Below are positions 18,446 through 26,712 of a stretch of 64,000 bases of DNA, one piece after another. The stretch covers positions 3,100,001 through 3,164,000 of the forward strand of contig NZ_JAPEPZ010000001.1 of the NCBI RefSeq assembly GCF_026339875.1, read 5' to 3'. The stretch's first letter is position 1. Every line of letters starts with the position of its first letter. A program made the position numbers and the translations under genes. Under the pieces are notes generated by a model. That model made no database searches. It had not been told where the DNA came from and was given only the letters and a program-made list of their open reading frames with translations. Origin of the DNA: Streptomyces sp. NBC_01571. GTDB lineage: Bacteria; Actinomycetota; Actinomycetes; Streptomycetales; Streptomycetaceae.

Positions 18446-19009
18446 TCAGCGGGTGTCCGTCCCCGCGACCTTCGCCGTCGACAGCGCGACTCGGTTCCAG
18501 GTGTTGATCGTGAGGATCAGGGCGAGGACGTGGGCCAGTTCCTGGTCGTCGAAGACCGCGGCGGCCCGCGCGTAGACGTCGTCCGGGACACCGCCGTCGG
18601 CGACCAGGGTGACCGCTTCGGTGAGGGCGAGGGCGGCGCGCTCCCGCTCGGTGAAGAAGTGGCCGGCCTCGCGCCACACCGCGACCATGTGCAGCCGGTC
18701 CTCGCTCTCACCGGCCTTGCGGGCGTCGTTGGTGTGCATGTGGAGGCAGTACGCGCAGTGGTTGAGCTGCGAGGAGCGAATCTGGATCAGTTCGACGAGG
18801 GCCGGGTCGAGCCCCTCCCGGGCCGCCGCGTCGAAACCGATGAGGGCCCGGAAGACCCTCGGGGCGGACTTCGCGAGGTCGAGGCGGGGGCGCCCGGCGA
18901 CGGCGGGCGCGGGCGTCGTTCCCGCGGGGGCGCCCGCCGCGCGCTCCGTGCCGGTGCTCGTGCTCGTGTTCCCGTCCGTGTTGCTGTTCGTGTTCGTCGT
19001 CATGACCAT
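18446..19009 (-). CDS. AhpD-like carboxymuconolactone decarboxylase family protein
   Basis: A 187-residue protein with the alkylhydroperoxidase D core: ELIQIRSSQLNHCAYCLHMH, where C85 and C88 form the redox CxxC and H92 is the relay histidine. AhpD-like proteins reduce peroxides or disulphides. The first 40 residues are a Thr/Asn/Ser-rich, repetitive low-complexity tail (TNTNSNTDGNTSTSTGT) that is unlikely to fold. It is divergent from the MocR regulator with only 41 bases between starts, an arrangement that suggests control by that regulator. ATG 19009 or 19003 could be used; no Shine-Dalgarno sequence is evident. Confidence 0.9.
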   Translation of the reverse strand: MVMTTNTNSNTDGNTSTSTGTERAAGAPAGTTPAPAVAGRPRLDLAKSAPRVFRALIGFDAAAREGLDPALVELIQIRSSQLNHCAYCLHMHTNDARKAGESEDRLHMVAVWREAGHFFTERERAALALTEAVTLVADGGVPDDVYARAAAVFDDQELAHVLALILTINTWNRVALSTAKVAGTDTR

Positions 19010-19036
19010 GAATCTATGGGCCGGAAAGACCGGTTG

Positions 19037-19042
19037 TAGGGT
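19037..19042 (+). promoter_or_regulatory. Possible -10 box of a leaderless MocR transcript
   Basis: TAGGGT ends 8 bases before the MocR start codon, so transcription would begin at or next to the ATG. The -35 region is poor, so this is a weak call. Confidence 0.35.
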
Positions 19043-19050
19043 TCATTCCC

Positions 19051-20478
19051 ATGGCGGAATCATGGGTCAATTCTGCGGAACGGATCGGTGCCGACCTGCA
19101 CTTGGAGCTGGCCGGGCCGGGCGGACGCCGGGCCGCCCTGATCCGGGCGCTGCGCGACGCCGTGCGCGGCGGAAGGCTGGCGCCGGGCACGCGGCTGCCG
19201 CCGTACCGCTCGCTCGCCGCCGACCTGGGCATGGCGCGCAACACCGTCGCCGACGCGTACGCCGAGCTCGTCGCCGAGGGCTGGCTGACCGCCCGCCAGG
19301 GCTCGGGCACCCGGGTCGCCACGCCCTTGAGGCAGTGGGGGAACACCGCAGCGCCGGGCGCCGCCGCGCGCGTACCGAAGAAGGCACCCGCACCCGCCCG
19401 GGGCCCCCGGCACGATCTGCGGCAGGGCACCCCGGACGCGTCGTCGTTCCCGCGCTCCGCCTGGCTCGCCTCGTACCGCCGGGCCCTCCAGCAGGCGCCC
19501 AACGACGCCTTCGGGCCGGGCGATCCGGCGGGTCGGCGCGAGCTGCGCGAGGCTCTGGCCGAATACCTGACACGGACGCGCGGCGTAGCCGCCGAGCCGG
19601 ATCGGATCGTGATCTGCTCCGGCTTCGCGCACGCTCTGCGGCTGTTGTTCCCCCACGTCCTGCGGGGGCCGCTGGCCGTCGAGTCGTACGGTCTCGGCTT
19701 CCACCGCGAGTTGCTGACCAGCGCGTCCGTACGGACCGTGCCGCTGGCCCTGGACGAGGACGGCGCCCAGGTGGGCGAACTGGACCGGGAGCGGGCCGTA
19801 CTGCTCACGCCGGCACACCAGTTCCCGACCGGCGGCCCGCTGCATCCGGCGCGGCGGGCCGCGGTGGTCGACTGGGCACGCGCGCGCGGCGGACTGATCC
19901 TCGAGGACGACTACGACGGTGAGTTCCGCTATGACCGCAGGCCCGTCGGCGCCCTGCAGGGAATGGACCCGGAGCGGGTCGTCCACATCGGCTCGGTCAG
20001 CAAGAGCCTGTCGCCCGCCCTGCGGCTCGGCTGGATGGTCCTTCCGGAGCGGTACGTCGACGCCGTCCTCGCGGCCAAGGGCGAGCGGGAGGCGTGGGCG
20101 AGCGCCCTGGACCAGCTGACGCTCGCGGAATTTATCGCCTCCGGGTCGTACGACCGTCATGTGCGCCGCATGCGGCAGCGGTACCGGACGCGGCGCGACC
20201 GGCTCGTCGCGGCGCTCGCCGAACGGGCCCCGCACATCGAGGTCACCGGGATCGCGGCCGGCCTGCACGCGGTGCTGAGACTGCCGCCCGGGACCGAGAG
20301 GTCGGCGGTCAAGGCCGCGACGTGGCAGGGCGTCGCGCTGGACGGACTCGCCGAGTTCCGCCACCCACGGGCGACGATGCGCGGACCGGACGGGTTGGTG
20401 GTGGGGTACGCGACGCCTTCGGAACACGCGTACGGGGCCGCCTTGGAGGCGTTGTGCGAGGCGCTGCCACCCGGATGA
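19051..20478 (+). CDS. MocR-type PLP-dependent transcriptional regulator
   Basis: A 475-residue fusion of a GntR winged helix (about residues 20-85, LPPYRSLAADLGMARNTVADAYAEL and LTARQGSGTRVA) with a fold-type I aminotransferase domain. PLP-site segments are visible: EDDYDGEFRYDRRP and SVSKSLSPALRLGW, whose lysine would form the Schiff base. MocR proteins such as PdxR and GabR use PLP as effector rather than catalysing transamination. Being divergent from the AhpD-like gene, it most likely controls that gene and itself. ATG 19051 may be leaderless. Confidence 0.92.
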   Translation: MAESWVNSAERIGADLHLELAGPGGRRAALIRALRDAVRGGRLAPGTRLPPYRSLAADLGMARNTVADAYAELVAEGWLTARQGSGTRVATPLRQWGNTAAPGAAARVPKKAPAPARGPRHDLRQGTPDASSFPRSAWLASYRRALQQAPNDAFGPGDPAGRRELREALAEYLTRTRGVAAEPDRIVICSGFAHALRLLFPHVLRGPLAVESYGLGFHRELLTSASVRTVPLALDEDGAQVGELDRERAVLLTPAHQFPTGGPLHPARRAAVVDWARARGGLILEDDYDGEFRYDRRPVGALQGMDPERVVHIGSVSKSLSPALRLGWMVLPERYVDAVLAAKGEREAWASALDQLTLAEFIASGSYDRHVRRMRQRYRTRRDRLVAALAERAPHIEVTGIAAGLHAVLRLPPGTERSAVKAATWQGVALDGLAEFRHPRATMRGPDGLVVGYATPSEHAYGAALEALCEALPPG

Positions 20479-20708
20479 CCGCGTCCGCCGTCACCGGGAC
20501 GACCACGCCCCGCACCGTCGTGCTTCCGAGTTCTGCGGCGCACCTCCGGATTCTTCCCGTATCGACGATGGGTGTTCAATTCAGCACTGTTTTAGGGGGG
20601 TTCAACAGCATTCAATGGAGCTCAAGAGGAGGGCAAGGGGACCAGACGAGAAGAAAAGGGTCGCAAGAGCGGAAGGGTCAGGGGAGAAGAGGGCCGGGGA
20701 GAAAAGGT
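20479..20708. other. Purine-rich convergent spacer
   Basis: Between the MocR stop and the DUF397 stop. The plus strand from about 20615 to 20725 is almost all A and G (for example GGGGAGAAGAGGGCCGGGGA), less GC-rich than its surroundings, with no reading frame or strong hairpin seen. Confidence 0.6.
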
Positions 20709-20972
20709 TCAGGAGAGAAGGAAATCCGCCACCCCTTCCTTGGCTCCCTGGATGAACGCGGTCATCTCACCGGGCGTGTAGATGAGAGCGGGTCCGTCCG
20801 GGTCCGCCGACTGGCGCACCGCGATCCGCCCGTCGGCGAGTTTCATCGCTTCCAGGCAGTTGCCGCCGTTGCCTCCGCTCCACGGCTTGTGCCAGCCCTC
20901 GCTGCCGAGTTCACGAGCCGGCATTCCGTTGTAGATCCGCTCGTTGCGCATCCGCTGCTTGATGTTGTCCAT
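20709..20972 (-). CDS. DUF397 small protein
   Basis: An 87-residue DUF397 protein. The family core is clear: GWHKPWSGGNGGNCLEAM, DGRIAVRQSADPDGPAL and TPGEMTAFIQGAKEGVADF. In Streptomyces these small proteins are encoded directly after a WhiJ-like XRE regulator and are thought to be its partner or antitoxin-like antagonist (for example in the abaA and whiJ loci). The start ATG touches the stop of the XRE gene (TGAATG), so the two are translationally coupled. Compared with most relatives, the tryptophan before the FI segment is replaced (GEMTAFI). Confidence 0.92.
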   Translation of the reverse strand: MDNIKQRMRNERIYNGMPARELGSEGWHKPWSGGNGGNCLEAMKLADGRIAVRQSADPDGPALIYTPGEMTAFIQGAKEGVADFLLS

Positions 20973-21833
20973 TCACAACTCCTTGCGGAGATCCAGAAGG
21001 ATCTCCTTCGTGCGATGTGCCGTCGCGGCCTGAGCCGCCATGCGGTCCATGACCTCGAGGTGGGTCGCCACCTCGGAACGCTCGTCCAGATAGACGGCGC
21101 CGGTCAGGTACTCGCTGTAGACCATGTCCGGGAGCTCCGGCATGGCAAAGCGAAACAGCACGAAGGGCCCGTACGTGCCGGCGTGCGGCCCCGTGGAGAA
21201 CGGGACGACCTGGAGCGTGACGTTGGGCAGCTTCGTGGACTCGATCAGCTTGTCGACCTGTGCGCGCATCACCTCTGGTCCGCCGACGGCGCGGCGCAGG
21301 GCCGTCTCGTCCATCACGGCCCAGATCCGGGGTGCGCCCTCACGAATGAGCAGATCCTGGCGTTTCATGCGCAGCGCCACGTGGCGCTCGATGTCCTCGG
21401 GTCTCGTCTGGCCGACGGCGCCCGCCTTCAGGACACCACGGGCGTACTCCTCGGTCTGCAGAATGCCGGGGACGAAGTGGGGTTCGTACGACCGGATGAG
21501 GGTGGCCGCGCCCTCCAGGCTGACGTACATCGAGAACCAGCCCGGCAGGATGTCGTGGAAGCGCTGCCACCAGCCGGGCCGGTTGGCCTCCTCGGCCAGT
21601 TGGACGAAGGCCTCGGCCTCCTCGTCGGAGATCCCGTACGACTTCAGCAGCAGCTGGAGGTACGGGATCTTGAGGGAGACCTCGGCCATCTCCATCCGGC
21701 GGACCGTGGCGGGCGCGACGCGCAGGATGCGCGCGGCCTCCTCGCGCTTGAGGCCGGCGCGTTCGCGCAGGTCCAGCAGGCGTCGGCCGAGGACGACCTG
21801 ACCGACCGTCGGCGCGGACCGCGGTTCGCTCAC
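20973..21833 (-). CDS. XRE regulator with DUF5753 (WhiJ-like)
   Basis: A 286-residue protein: an N-terminal helix-turn-helix at about residues 14-68 (LGRRLLDLRERAGLKREEAA, APATVRRMEMAE) and a C-terminal DUF5753 ligand domain (YEPHFVPGILQTEEYARGVL, VVPFSTGPHAGTYGPFVLF). GTG 21833 has GGAGGTG upstream. It forms an operon with DUF397 and is divergent from a HATPase gene. Family knowledge from whiJ and abaA loci suggests control of development or antibiotic production. A second module of the same kind lies at 30.05-31.74 kb. Confidence 0.93.
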   Translation of the reverse strand: MSEPRSAPTVGQVVLGRRLLDLRERAGLKREEAARILRVAPATVRRMEMAEVSLKIPYLQLLLKSYGISDEEAEAFVQLAEEANRPGWWQRFHDILPGWFSMYVSLEGAATLIRSYEPHFVPGILQTEEYARGVLKAGAVGQTRPEDIERHVALRMKRQDLLIREGAPRIWAVMDETALRRAVGGPEVMRAQVDKLIESTKLPNVTLQVVPFSTGPHAGTYGPFVLFRFAMPELPDMVYSEYLTGAVYLDERSEVATHLEVMDRMAAQAATAHRTKEILLDLRKEL

Positions 21834-22030
21834 GTCCCACCTCCACTGAAGTCCTGTGAGTCCTGAACGACACTGTGCCCCGAACGACTGCGCTCGCGGG
21901 CCGGACACCAAGTCCGGACAGAACGGGCGGCGCCCTCCGGGTTCCGTCCGTCTGCTTCGACGATCCCAACTGGCGCCGCTCGGCGAGCTGTTGCCTGAAG
22001 TCTGCCACGGCCCTTCTCGGAGTCACACGG

Positions 22031-22067
22031 CACTCTGCATTTTTCAGAGTGACACTTGCCAAGTGTC
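22031..22067. promoter_or_regulatory. Two abutting inverted repeats in the divergent promoter region
   Basis: CACTCTG (22031-22037) pairs with CAGAGTG (22045-22051); GACACTT (22051-22057) pairs with AAGTGTC (22061-22067) around GCC. They lie 16 bases before the HATPase start and in the region shared with the XRE gene, so they are candidate operators for the XRE protein. Confidence 0.55.
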
Positions 22068-22082
22068 CACGGCAGGGCGATA

Positions 22083-22730
22083 GTGGCACGCGTGACTCCG
22101 TCCGCGCCTTTAGGAACAGACACCGCCGAAGACCGTTCCGGTCTCCGTGCCATCGCAGGGCTGCGCTCGCGTGCGGCCCGCGGGCGCCGGTTCCGCTTCG
22201 AGCTGGCCGCACACCCGGCTTCCGTCGCTCAGGCGCGGCATCTGACGCGTGCCCGGCTCACCGGCTGGGCCCTGTCCGACGACACCTGTGACACGGCTGT
22301 CCTCGTCGTGTCCGAGCTGGTCACCAACGCCATCCTGCACAGCGCGAGCCGGCGGGTGGTGTGCGAACTGCACGACAACGACGACCTGGTGCGGATAGCC
22401 GTACGGGACGAGGGCTGCGCTCCGGGCGAGCCGCGCCCCTCGGCGCAGCGCCCCGACGAGGAGCGCGGCCGGGGCCTGCCGCTCGTCGCGGCCATGTGCC
22501 GGGCCTGGGGCGCCCAGGACACCGGGCCGGGGCTGCTGGTCTGGGCCGATCTGCCGCGCTGCCCCTCGACGGGCGCCGAATCGGCCCGGTCCGACCTCGG
22601 CTGGACCGCGAAGAAGCCGCCGTCCGAAGGGCGGGGCACCGGAACGGAAGCGTCGGGGGGCACGGCGACGGAAGCATCGTGGGTCACCGGGACGGAGACG
22701 TCGTGGGGCACGGGGACCGAATGGCTGTGA
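22083..22730 (+). CDS. HATPase_c anti-sigma-like ATP-binding protein
   Basis: A 215-residue protein of the RsbW-like HATPase group. The N box is SELVTNAILHSASRR, the G1 box AVRDEGCAPG and the G2 box ERGRGLPLVAAMCRAWG. Such proteins bind ATP and often sequester sigma factors or anti-sigma antagonists; here it is paired with the XRE/DUF397 genes. The C-terminal 32 residues are an unusual run of 8-residue Gly/Thr/Glu/Ser/Trp repeats (GTGTEASG, GTATEASW, VTGTETSW, GTGTEWL). The start is GTG 22083 by position of GGCAGGG; GTG 22092 is possible. The 3' end overlaps the next gene by 10 bases. Confidence 0.87.
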   Translation: MARVTPSAPLGTDTAEDRSGLRAIAGLRSRAARGRRFRFELAAHPASVAQARHLTRARLTGWALSDDTCDTAVLVVSELVTNAILHSASRRVVCELHDNDDLVRIAVRDEGCAPGEPRPSAQRPDEERGRGLPLVAAMCRAWGAQDTGPGLLVWADLPRCPSTGAESARSDLGWTAKKPPSEGRGTGTEASGGTATEASWVTGTETSWGTGTEWL

Positions 22731-23173
22731 GGGGTACGTCAGCCGCAGGACCCGCCGCTCAGGTCCTTGGCCTGGACACGCTGGTCCGCCTGAAGCGCGC
22801 GCGGGCCGCGTCCGGAACCGTCGGACGTCTCCCCGTACCCGAGGGAATGGCCGTGCCGCTGGGGTGCGACGCGGTGGCCGTACCCGCCCCCTTCGGTCCC
22901 CTGCTGCTGTCGCGACTGCCCCGCGTGGGTTGTGTGTACGCCGACAGGGCGCAGTGGTGGTGGCTCGTGCCCTCCGAGTCCGATGTGGCCCTGGACTGGC
23001 CCGCGCCCGCCCACTACGCCACCGGCGCGGTCGTACCGGACGCGCCGCTCGCCCCCGGACTCATCCACAGACCGCACGGCACCCTGCCGTACACCCCGCC
23101 GATCCCCCTCTATCTCGCCCTGTGCCGGATCACGGGGACGACGCCTGTCTGGTCGCGCCCGATCAGCGCGTAG
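22721..23173 (+). CDS. Conserved Streptomyces protein of unknown function
   Basis: A 150-residue protein that I recognise only as a conserved hypothetical found next to HATPase genes. It contains LVRLKRARAASG, VPEGMAVPLGCDAVAVPAPFG, VYADRAQWWWLVPSESDVALDWPAPAHYA and PYTPPIPLYLALCRITGTTP. The tryptophan-rich centre and lack of membrane helices suggest a small soluble domain. ATG 22721 overlaps the end of the HATPase gene by 10 bases, so coupled translation is likely; GTG 22727 is an alternative. Confidence 0.8.
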   Translation: MAVRGTSAAGPAAQVLGLDTLVRLKRARAASGTVGRLPVPEGMAVPLGCDAVAVPAPFGPLLLSRLPRVGCVYADRAQWWWLVPSESDVALDWPAPAHYATGAVVPDAPLAPGLIHRPHGTLPYTPPIPLYLALCRITGTTPVWSRPISA

Positions 23174-23299
23174 ACCGCCGCGACCGGGGCTCCCGGGCGG
23201 GCCCGAAGTGCGCCGGTCGCCGCCCATGCCCCGCTGCCGCCGTGCGTGAAGGGCCGCGTTCCTGGGGAGGGCACCGTTCGTCCGTACCCGGGGAGGCCC

Positions 23300-25432
23300 A
23301 TGGTGGGGAGTTCGGCAGGAGAGCCGGTGCAGAGGACGCCGCATGCATCGGCGTCCCAAGCAGCGGAAGAAGAAGCGGAACGGGAAGCAGCACAGCAAGC
23401 ACCGCCCGGATCGGCACGGGAAGCGCCGCCCGACGCGGCACAGGACGCGACACCGGGAACCGAACAGGGATCGGCGCGGGAAGCGGCTTCGAAGAAGAGG
23501 CGTGACGACGGCAGGACGGCGCCCTCCGCATCGGAACGCCTGCTCTTCGGCGGCCCCCTGCGCTACGACATGGGGTGGTCGCAACACTCGGACGCGTTCC
23601 TGGAGTTGAACTTCCGCGCGATGGTGACGCGGCTGCCGGCGCTGCTCGCCTCCAGCTTCCGGCTCGCCTGGACCGCGGACCGCCGCGCCGCCCGTATCGT
23701 GCTCGTCGCCGAGCTGGCCCGGGGCGCGGCGCAGGCGGTGAGCCTGCTGGCCGTCAACAACGTGCTGGGCAGGCTGGTCACGAGCGGCCCGGTCCAGGAC
23801 CGGCTGCGCGGAGCCTTGCCGGCGCTGGTCACGGTCGCCGTCGTGATGTTGCTCTCCGCACTGCTGCGGGCGGCCTCCACCTATGCCACCGGACGTCTGG
23901 AACCCAAGGTGGAGCGGGTGGCGACCGAGCTCTATCTGGAACGCGCCGCGGCCGTGGAGTTGTCCGCGATCGAGGACGACGCCTTCCACAAGCTGCTGGA
24001 CACCGCGCAGTACGGTGCCTCGTCGGCCCGGCGCATGATCGCGATCGCCACCCGCGTCGTGAACGCGATGATCTCCCTGATCGCGGCCGCGGGCGTGCTG
24101 ACCGTGCTGCACCCCGCCCTGCTGCCGCTGCTCGTGACGATGACCCTGCCGAGCGCCTGGAGCTCCCTGACCATCGCCCGGCGCCGCTACGAGTCCTTCC
24201 ACACCTGGGTGCAGCACGCCCGTGCCGGCCATCTGATCAGCAACCTGCTGACCGAGCCCGAGGCGGCTCCGGAGATCCGCGTGCACGGTGTCGGCCCGTT
24301 CCTGCTGCGCCACTTCCGCTCGATGTCGGAGACCGCCGAGGCGGAACAGGCCCGACTGGCACGCCTCTCCGCCCGTACCGGCCTGATCGCGGCGGCCTGG
24401 ACGGGGCTGGCCACGGTGGCGACCTACGCGACCCTCGGCGCGCTGCTGGTCAGCGGTGCGATGGCGCTCTCGGTGGCGGGGACGGCCGTACTCGCGATCC
24501 GCACCGGCTCCGCGAGCCTCGACACCCTCGTCCTCGAGGTCAACTCCCTGCACGAGGAGGCGCTGTTCGTGGGCGACCTGCAGCGGCTGTACGTCGAGGC
24601 GGCCGAGCGCGCGATCCCGGTGGGCGGCGATCCGCTCCCCGAGGATCCGAGCGAAATCCGCTTCGAGAACGTCACGTTCACCTATCCGGGCGTGTCGACC
24701 CGGCCCGCGCTCGCGGATGTCACCCTCCGGCTGCCGCTGGGCCGGATCGTGGCGCTCGTCGGCGAGAACGGTTCGGGCAAGACGACCCTGGTGAAGCTGC
24801 TCGCGGGTCTCTACGCGCCCGAGCGGGGCCGGATCCTGTGGGACGACGTCGACGTGGCGACCGTCGACCGGCAGCAACTGGCCGGGCGCATCGCGATGGT
24901 GGCGCAGGACTTCAAGCGGTGGCCGTTCACGGCCCGCGTCAACGTCGCGGTCGGCCGGGCCTCGGCCCCGCTGACCGACGAGCGCGTCGCCTCCTCGGTC
25001 GCGGAGGCCGGTGCCGAGGACGTGGTCGCCGACCTGCCCCGCGGCCTGGACACGCTCCTCGCCCGGGGCTTCAGCGGCGGACACGAGCTGTCGGGCGGGC
25101 AGTGGCAGCGTCTGGGCATCGCGCGGGCCGCGTACCGCCGCGGCCGCATCCTGATCGTGGACGAGCCCACCGCGGCCCTCGACGCGCGGGCCGAGCTGGA
25201 GGTGTTCGAGAAGATCCGGGCGCTGGCGGGCAGCGGGCAGACGGTCATCCTCATCACGCACCGGCTGGCCTCGGTCCGCCACGCCGATCTTGTGCACGTA
25301 CTCGAACAGGGCCGTCTCGTGGAGTCCGGCAGCCCCGACGAACTGCTCGCCTCGGGCGGGGTCTACGCCGAGCTGTACTCGCTGCAGGCGGAGCAGTTCA
25401 CCTCGAAGGTGCCCGCGCCGAAGGCGGGTTGA
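23300..25432 (+). CDS. ABC transporter, fused permease and ATPase
   Basis: A 710-residue half-transporter of the exporter type. After a hydrophilic Ala/Glu-rich extension of about 80 residues come six membrane helices (about 110-400) and an ATPase domain with Walker A GENGSGKTT, Q loop VAQDF, signature LSGGQWQRLGIARA, Walker B RILIVDEPTAALD and H loop ILITHRLASV. It would function as a homodimer or with a partner; the substrate is unknown. The start is uncertain: ATG 23300 or GTG 23303 follow GGGGAGG; GTG 23246 lies further upstream. The nearby DUF/HATPase genes give no hint of a cargo. Confidence 0.9.
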   Translation: MVGSSAGEPVQRTPHASASQAAEEEAEREAAQQAPPGSAREAPPDAAQDATPGTEQGSAREAASKKRRDDGRTAPSASERLLFGGPLRYDMGWSQHSDAFLELNFRAMVTRLPALLASSFRLAWTADRRAARIVLVAELARGAAQAVSLLAVNNVLGRLVTSGPVQDRLRGALPALVTVAVVMLLSALLRAASTYATGRLEPKVERVATELYLERAAAVELSAIEDDAFHKLLDTAQYGASSARRMIAIATRVVNAMISLIAAAGVLTVLHPALLPLLVTMTLPSAWSSLTIARRRYESFHTWVQHARAGHLISNLLTEPEAAPEIRVHGVGPFLLRHFRSMSETAEAEQARLARLSARTGLIAAAWTGLATVATYATLGALLVSGAMALSVAGTAVLAIRTGSASLDTLVLEVNSLHEEALFVGDLQRLYVEAAERAIPVGGDPLPEDPSEIRFENVTFTYPGVSTRPALADVTLRLPLGRIVALVGENGSGKTTLVKLLAGLYAPERGRILWDDVDVATVDRQQLAGRIAMVAQDFKRWPFTARVNVAVGRASAPLTDERVASSVAEAGAEDVVADLPRGLDTLLARGFSGGHELSGGQWQRLGIARAAYRRGRILIVDEPTAALDARAELEVFEKIRALAGSGQTVILITHRLASVRHADLVHVLEQGRLVESGSPDELLASGGVYAELYSLQAEQFTSKVPAPKAG

Positions 25433-25446
25433 TCCGGCGCGGAACG

Positions 25447-25620
25447 CTACTCGACGAGTTCCCCGCCGCGCACGATCACCAGGAACGCGTCCGTGGCGAG
25501 GTCCATGACGACCTCCGCGGCCTGCCCCTCCAGGCGGCACGCGTGCGCGAACTCCTCGGCGGGCCACGAACCGCGTGGTCCGCCGGCGGGAAAGCGCTCC
25601 AGCACCATTCGCCCGTTCAC
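25447..25620 (-). CDS. Small uncharacterised protein
   Basis: A 57-residue protein (VNGRMVLERFPAGGPRG at the start, LVIVRGGELVE at the end). I do not recognise a family. Support comes from GGAGG 6 bases before GTG 25620, Streptomyces-like third-position GC, and its clean fit between two genes. It converges with the ABC transporter gene, 14 bases away. It could be a small regulator or a fragment of an unknown domain. Confidence 0.6.
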   Translation of the reverse strand: MNGRMVLERFPAGGPRGSWPAEEFAHACRLEGQAAEVVMDLATDAFLVIVRGGELVE

Positions 25621-25852
25621 CCTGTACCTCCATGCAGCGCTGTACTTCAAAAGTTGAGCGACTCATAGAGTTAAACGCCAGAGGCGGGGTGAAGGGCTCG
25701 CCCGGTGACGGTACTGAGACGTAGCCGACACCTGTTCACCGCATGGTGTGAGAGAGCTCTCCTTCCGCGCACGTTTCCTGTCAGTTCTTGTACTCGGCTC
25801 GGTCCTCTTGCCCGGCTCGGTCCTCGCCCTCGGTTCGGCGCACGTGCCCGGC

Positions 25853-26539
25853 TCAGTCCTCGTACTCGTCGTGGTACCGGATCCGTTCGCTGCCCGCCGG
25901 CGCCCCGAGCGCGGACGCCCGTCCCGCGGGCTCCTCCCACTCCTCCTGCCGTCCGAGCGCGGTGAGGTCGAGCAGGGTGGTCGTGGAGCCGAGCCCGTCG
26001 AGGCCGCGCTCGTACGTCGAGTACGTGTGGAACACCCGGTCGCGCTCCCGCAGGAAACAGCTCACCCCCGGCCGCTCGTAGGGCTCGTCGCCCCCGAAGG
26101 ACGCCTGGAAGTCGTAGTTGAAGTCGCTCTCGCGGGACGAGTACCAGGGCAGCGTCCAGCCCATACGGGCCTTGAAGGGCAGGATCTTCGTGTACGGCGC
26201 CCGGGAGACGGCGGCGAACTCGGTGCCGCGGGCGCGCAGATGCGCGAGGTGTCCGATCTGGTCGAGGAAGGCCGAGCAGCTGCGACAGCCCGCATCCCAC
26301 TCCGGCGCGAACATGAAGTGGTAGACCACGAGTTGGTGGCGTCCCGCGAAGAGGTCGAGCAGCGTCGCCTTCCCGTCGCCGCTCTCGAACACGTACTCCT
26401 TGTCGATCTCGACCATGGGCAGCCCGCGCCGCTCCGCGGCCAGCGCGTCCCGCGCGCGCGTGGCGGCCTTCTCCCTGACCAGCAGTTCCTCGCGCGCGGT
26501 GCGCCACTCCTCGCGCGAGACGATCCGCGGAAGCGTCAT
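25853..26539 (-). CDS. DUF899 thioredoxin-like protein
   Basis: A 228-residue DUF899 (AhpC/TSA-like) protein. Characteristic segments are VSREEWRTAREELLVREKAATRARDALAAERR, the DLFAGRHQLVVYHFMFAPEWDAGCRSCS block with C85 and C88 in a CxxC, FAAVSRAPYTKI, and the late VFHTYSTYERGLD. The family has the thioredoxin fold, but enzymatic roles are largely untested; redox chemistry at the CxxC is plausible. ATG 26539 follows GGAGGGACAC. Confidence 0.92.
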   Translation of the reverse strand: MTLPRIVSREEWRTAREELLVREKAATRARDALAAERRGLPMVEIDKEYVFESGDGKATLLDLFAGRHQLVVYHFMFAPEWDAGCRSCSAFLDQIGHLAHLRARGTEFAAVSRAPYTKILPFKARMGWTLPWYSSRESDFNYDFQASFGGDEPYERPGVSCFLRERDRVFHTYSTYERGLDGLGSTTTLLDLTALGRQEEWEEPAGRASALGAPAGSERIRYHDEYED

Positions 26540-26663
26540 GTGTCCCTCCTACCGAACGGTGCCTTCGGTGTGGTGACCGGGCGCGGGGACGGAACTCATC
26601 GGCGCAGCACCAAGATTTTTCCGACCGCTTGGCGCATCGTTCCGCCGACGTCCGCGCCGGGAT

Positions 26664-26706
26664 GTCGTCCGGGCTCTCGCCGGGCTGTCGCCGGACTGTC
26701 GCCCGG
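26664..26706 (-). repeat. Short 11-base tandem repeat
   Basis: About four degenerate copies of (C/G)TCGCCGGGCT directly downstream of the FUSC stop codon. No function is apparent. Confidence 0.5.
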
Positions 26707-26712
26707 CGGTGA

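Noticed and set aside
22739..25666. A 975-codon minus-strand frame opposite the ABC transporter.
   Set aside because: The opposite strand encodes a complete ABC exporter with all motifs; the long frame is a GC artefact.
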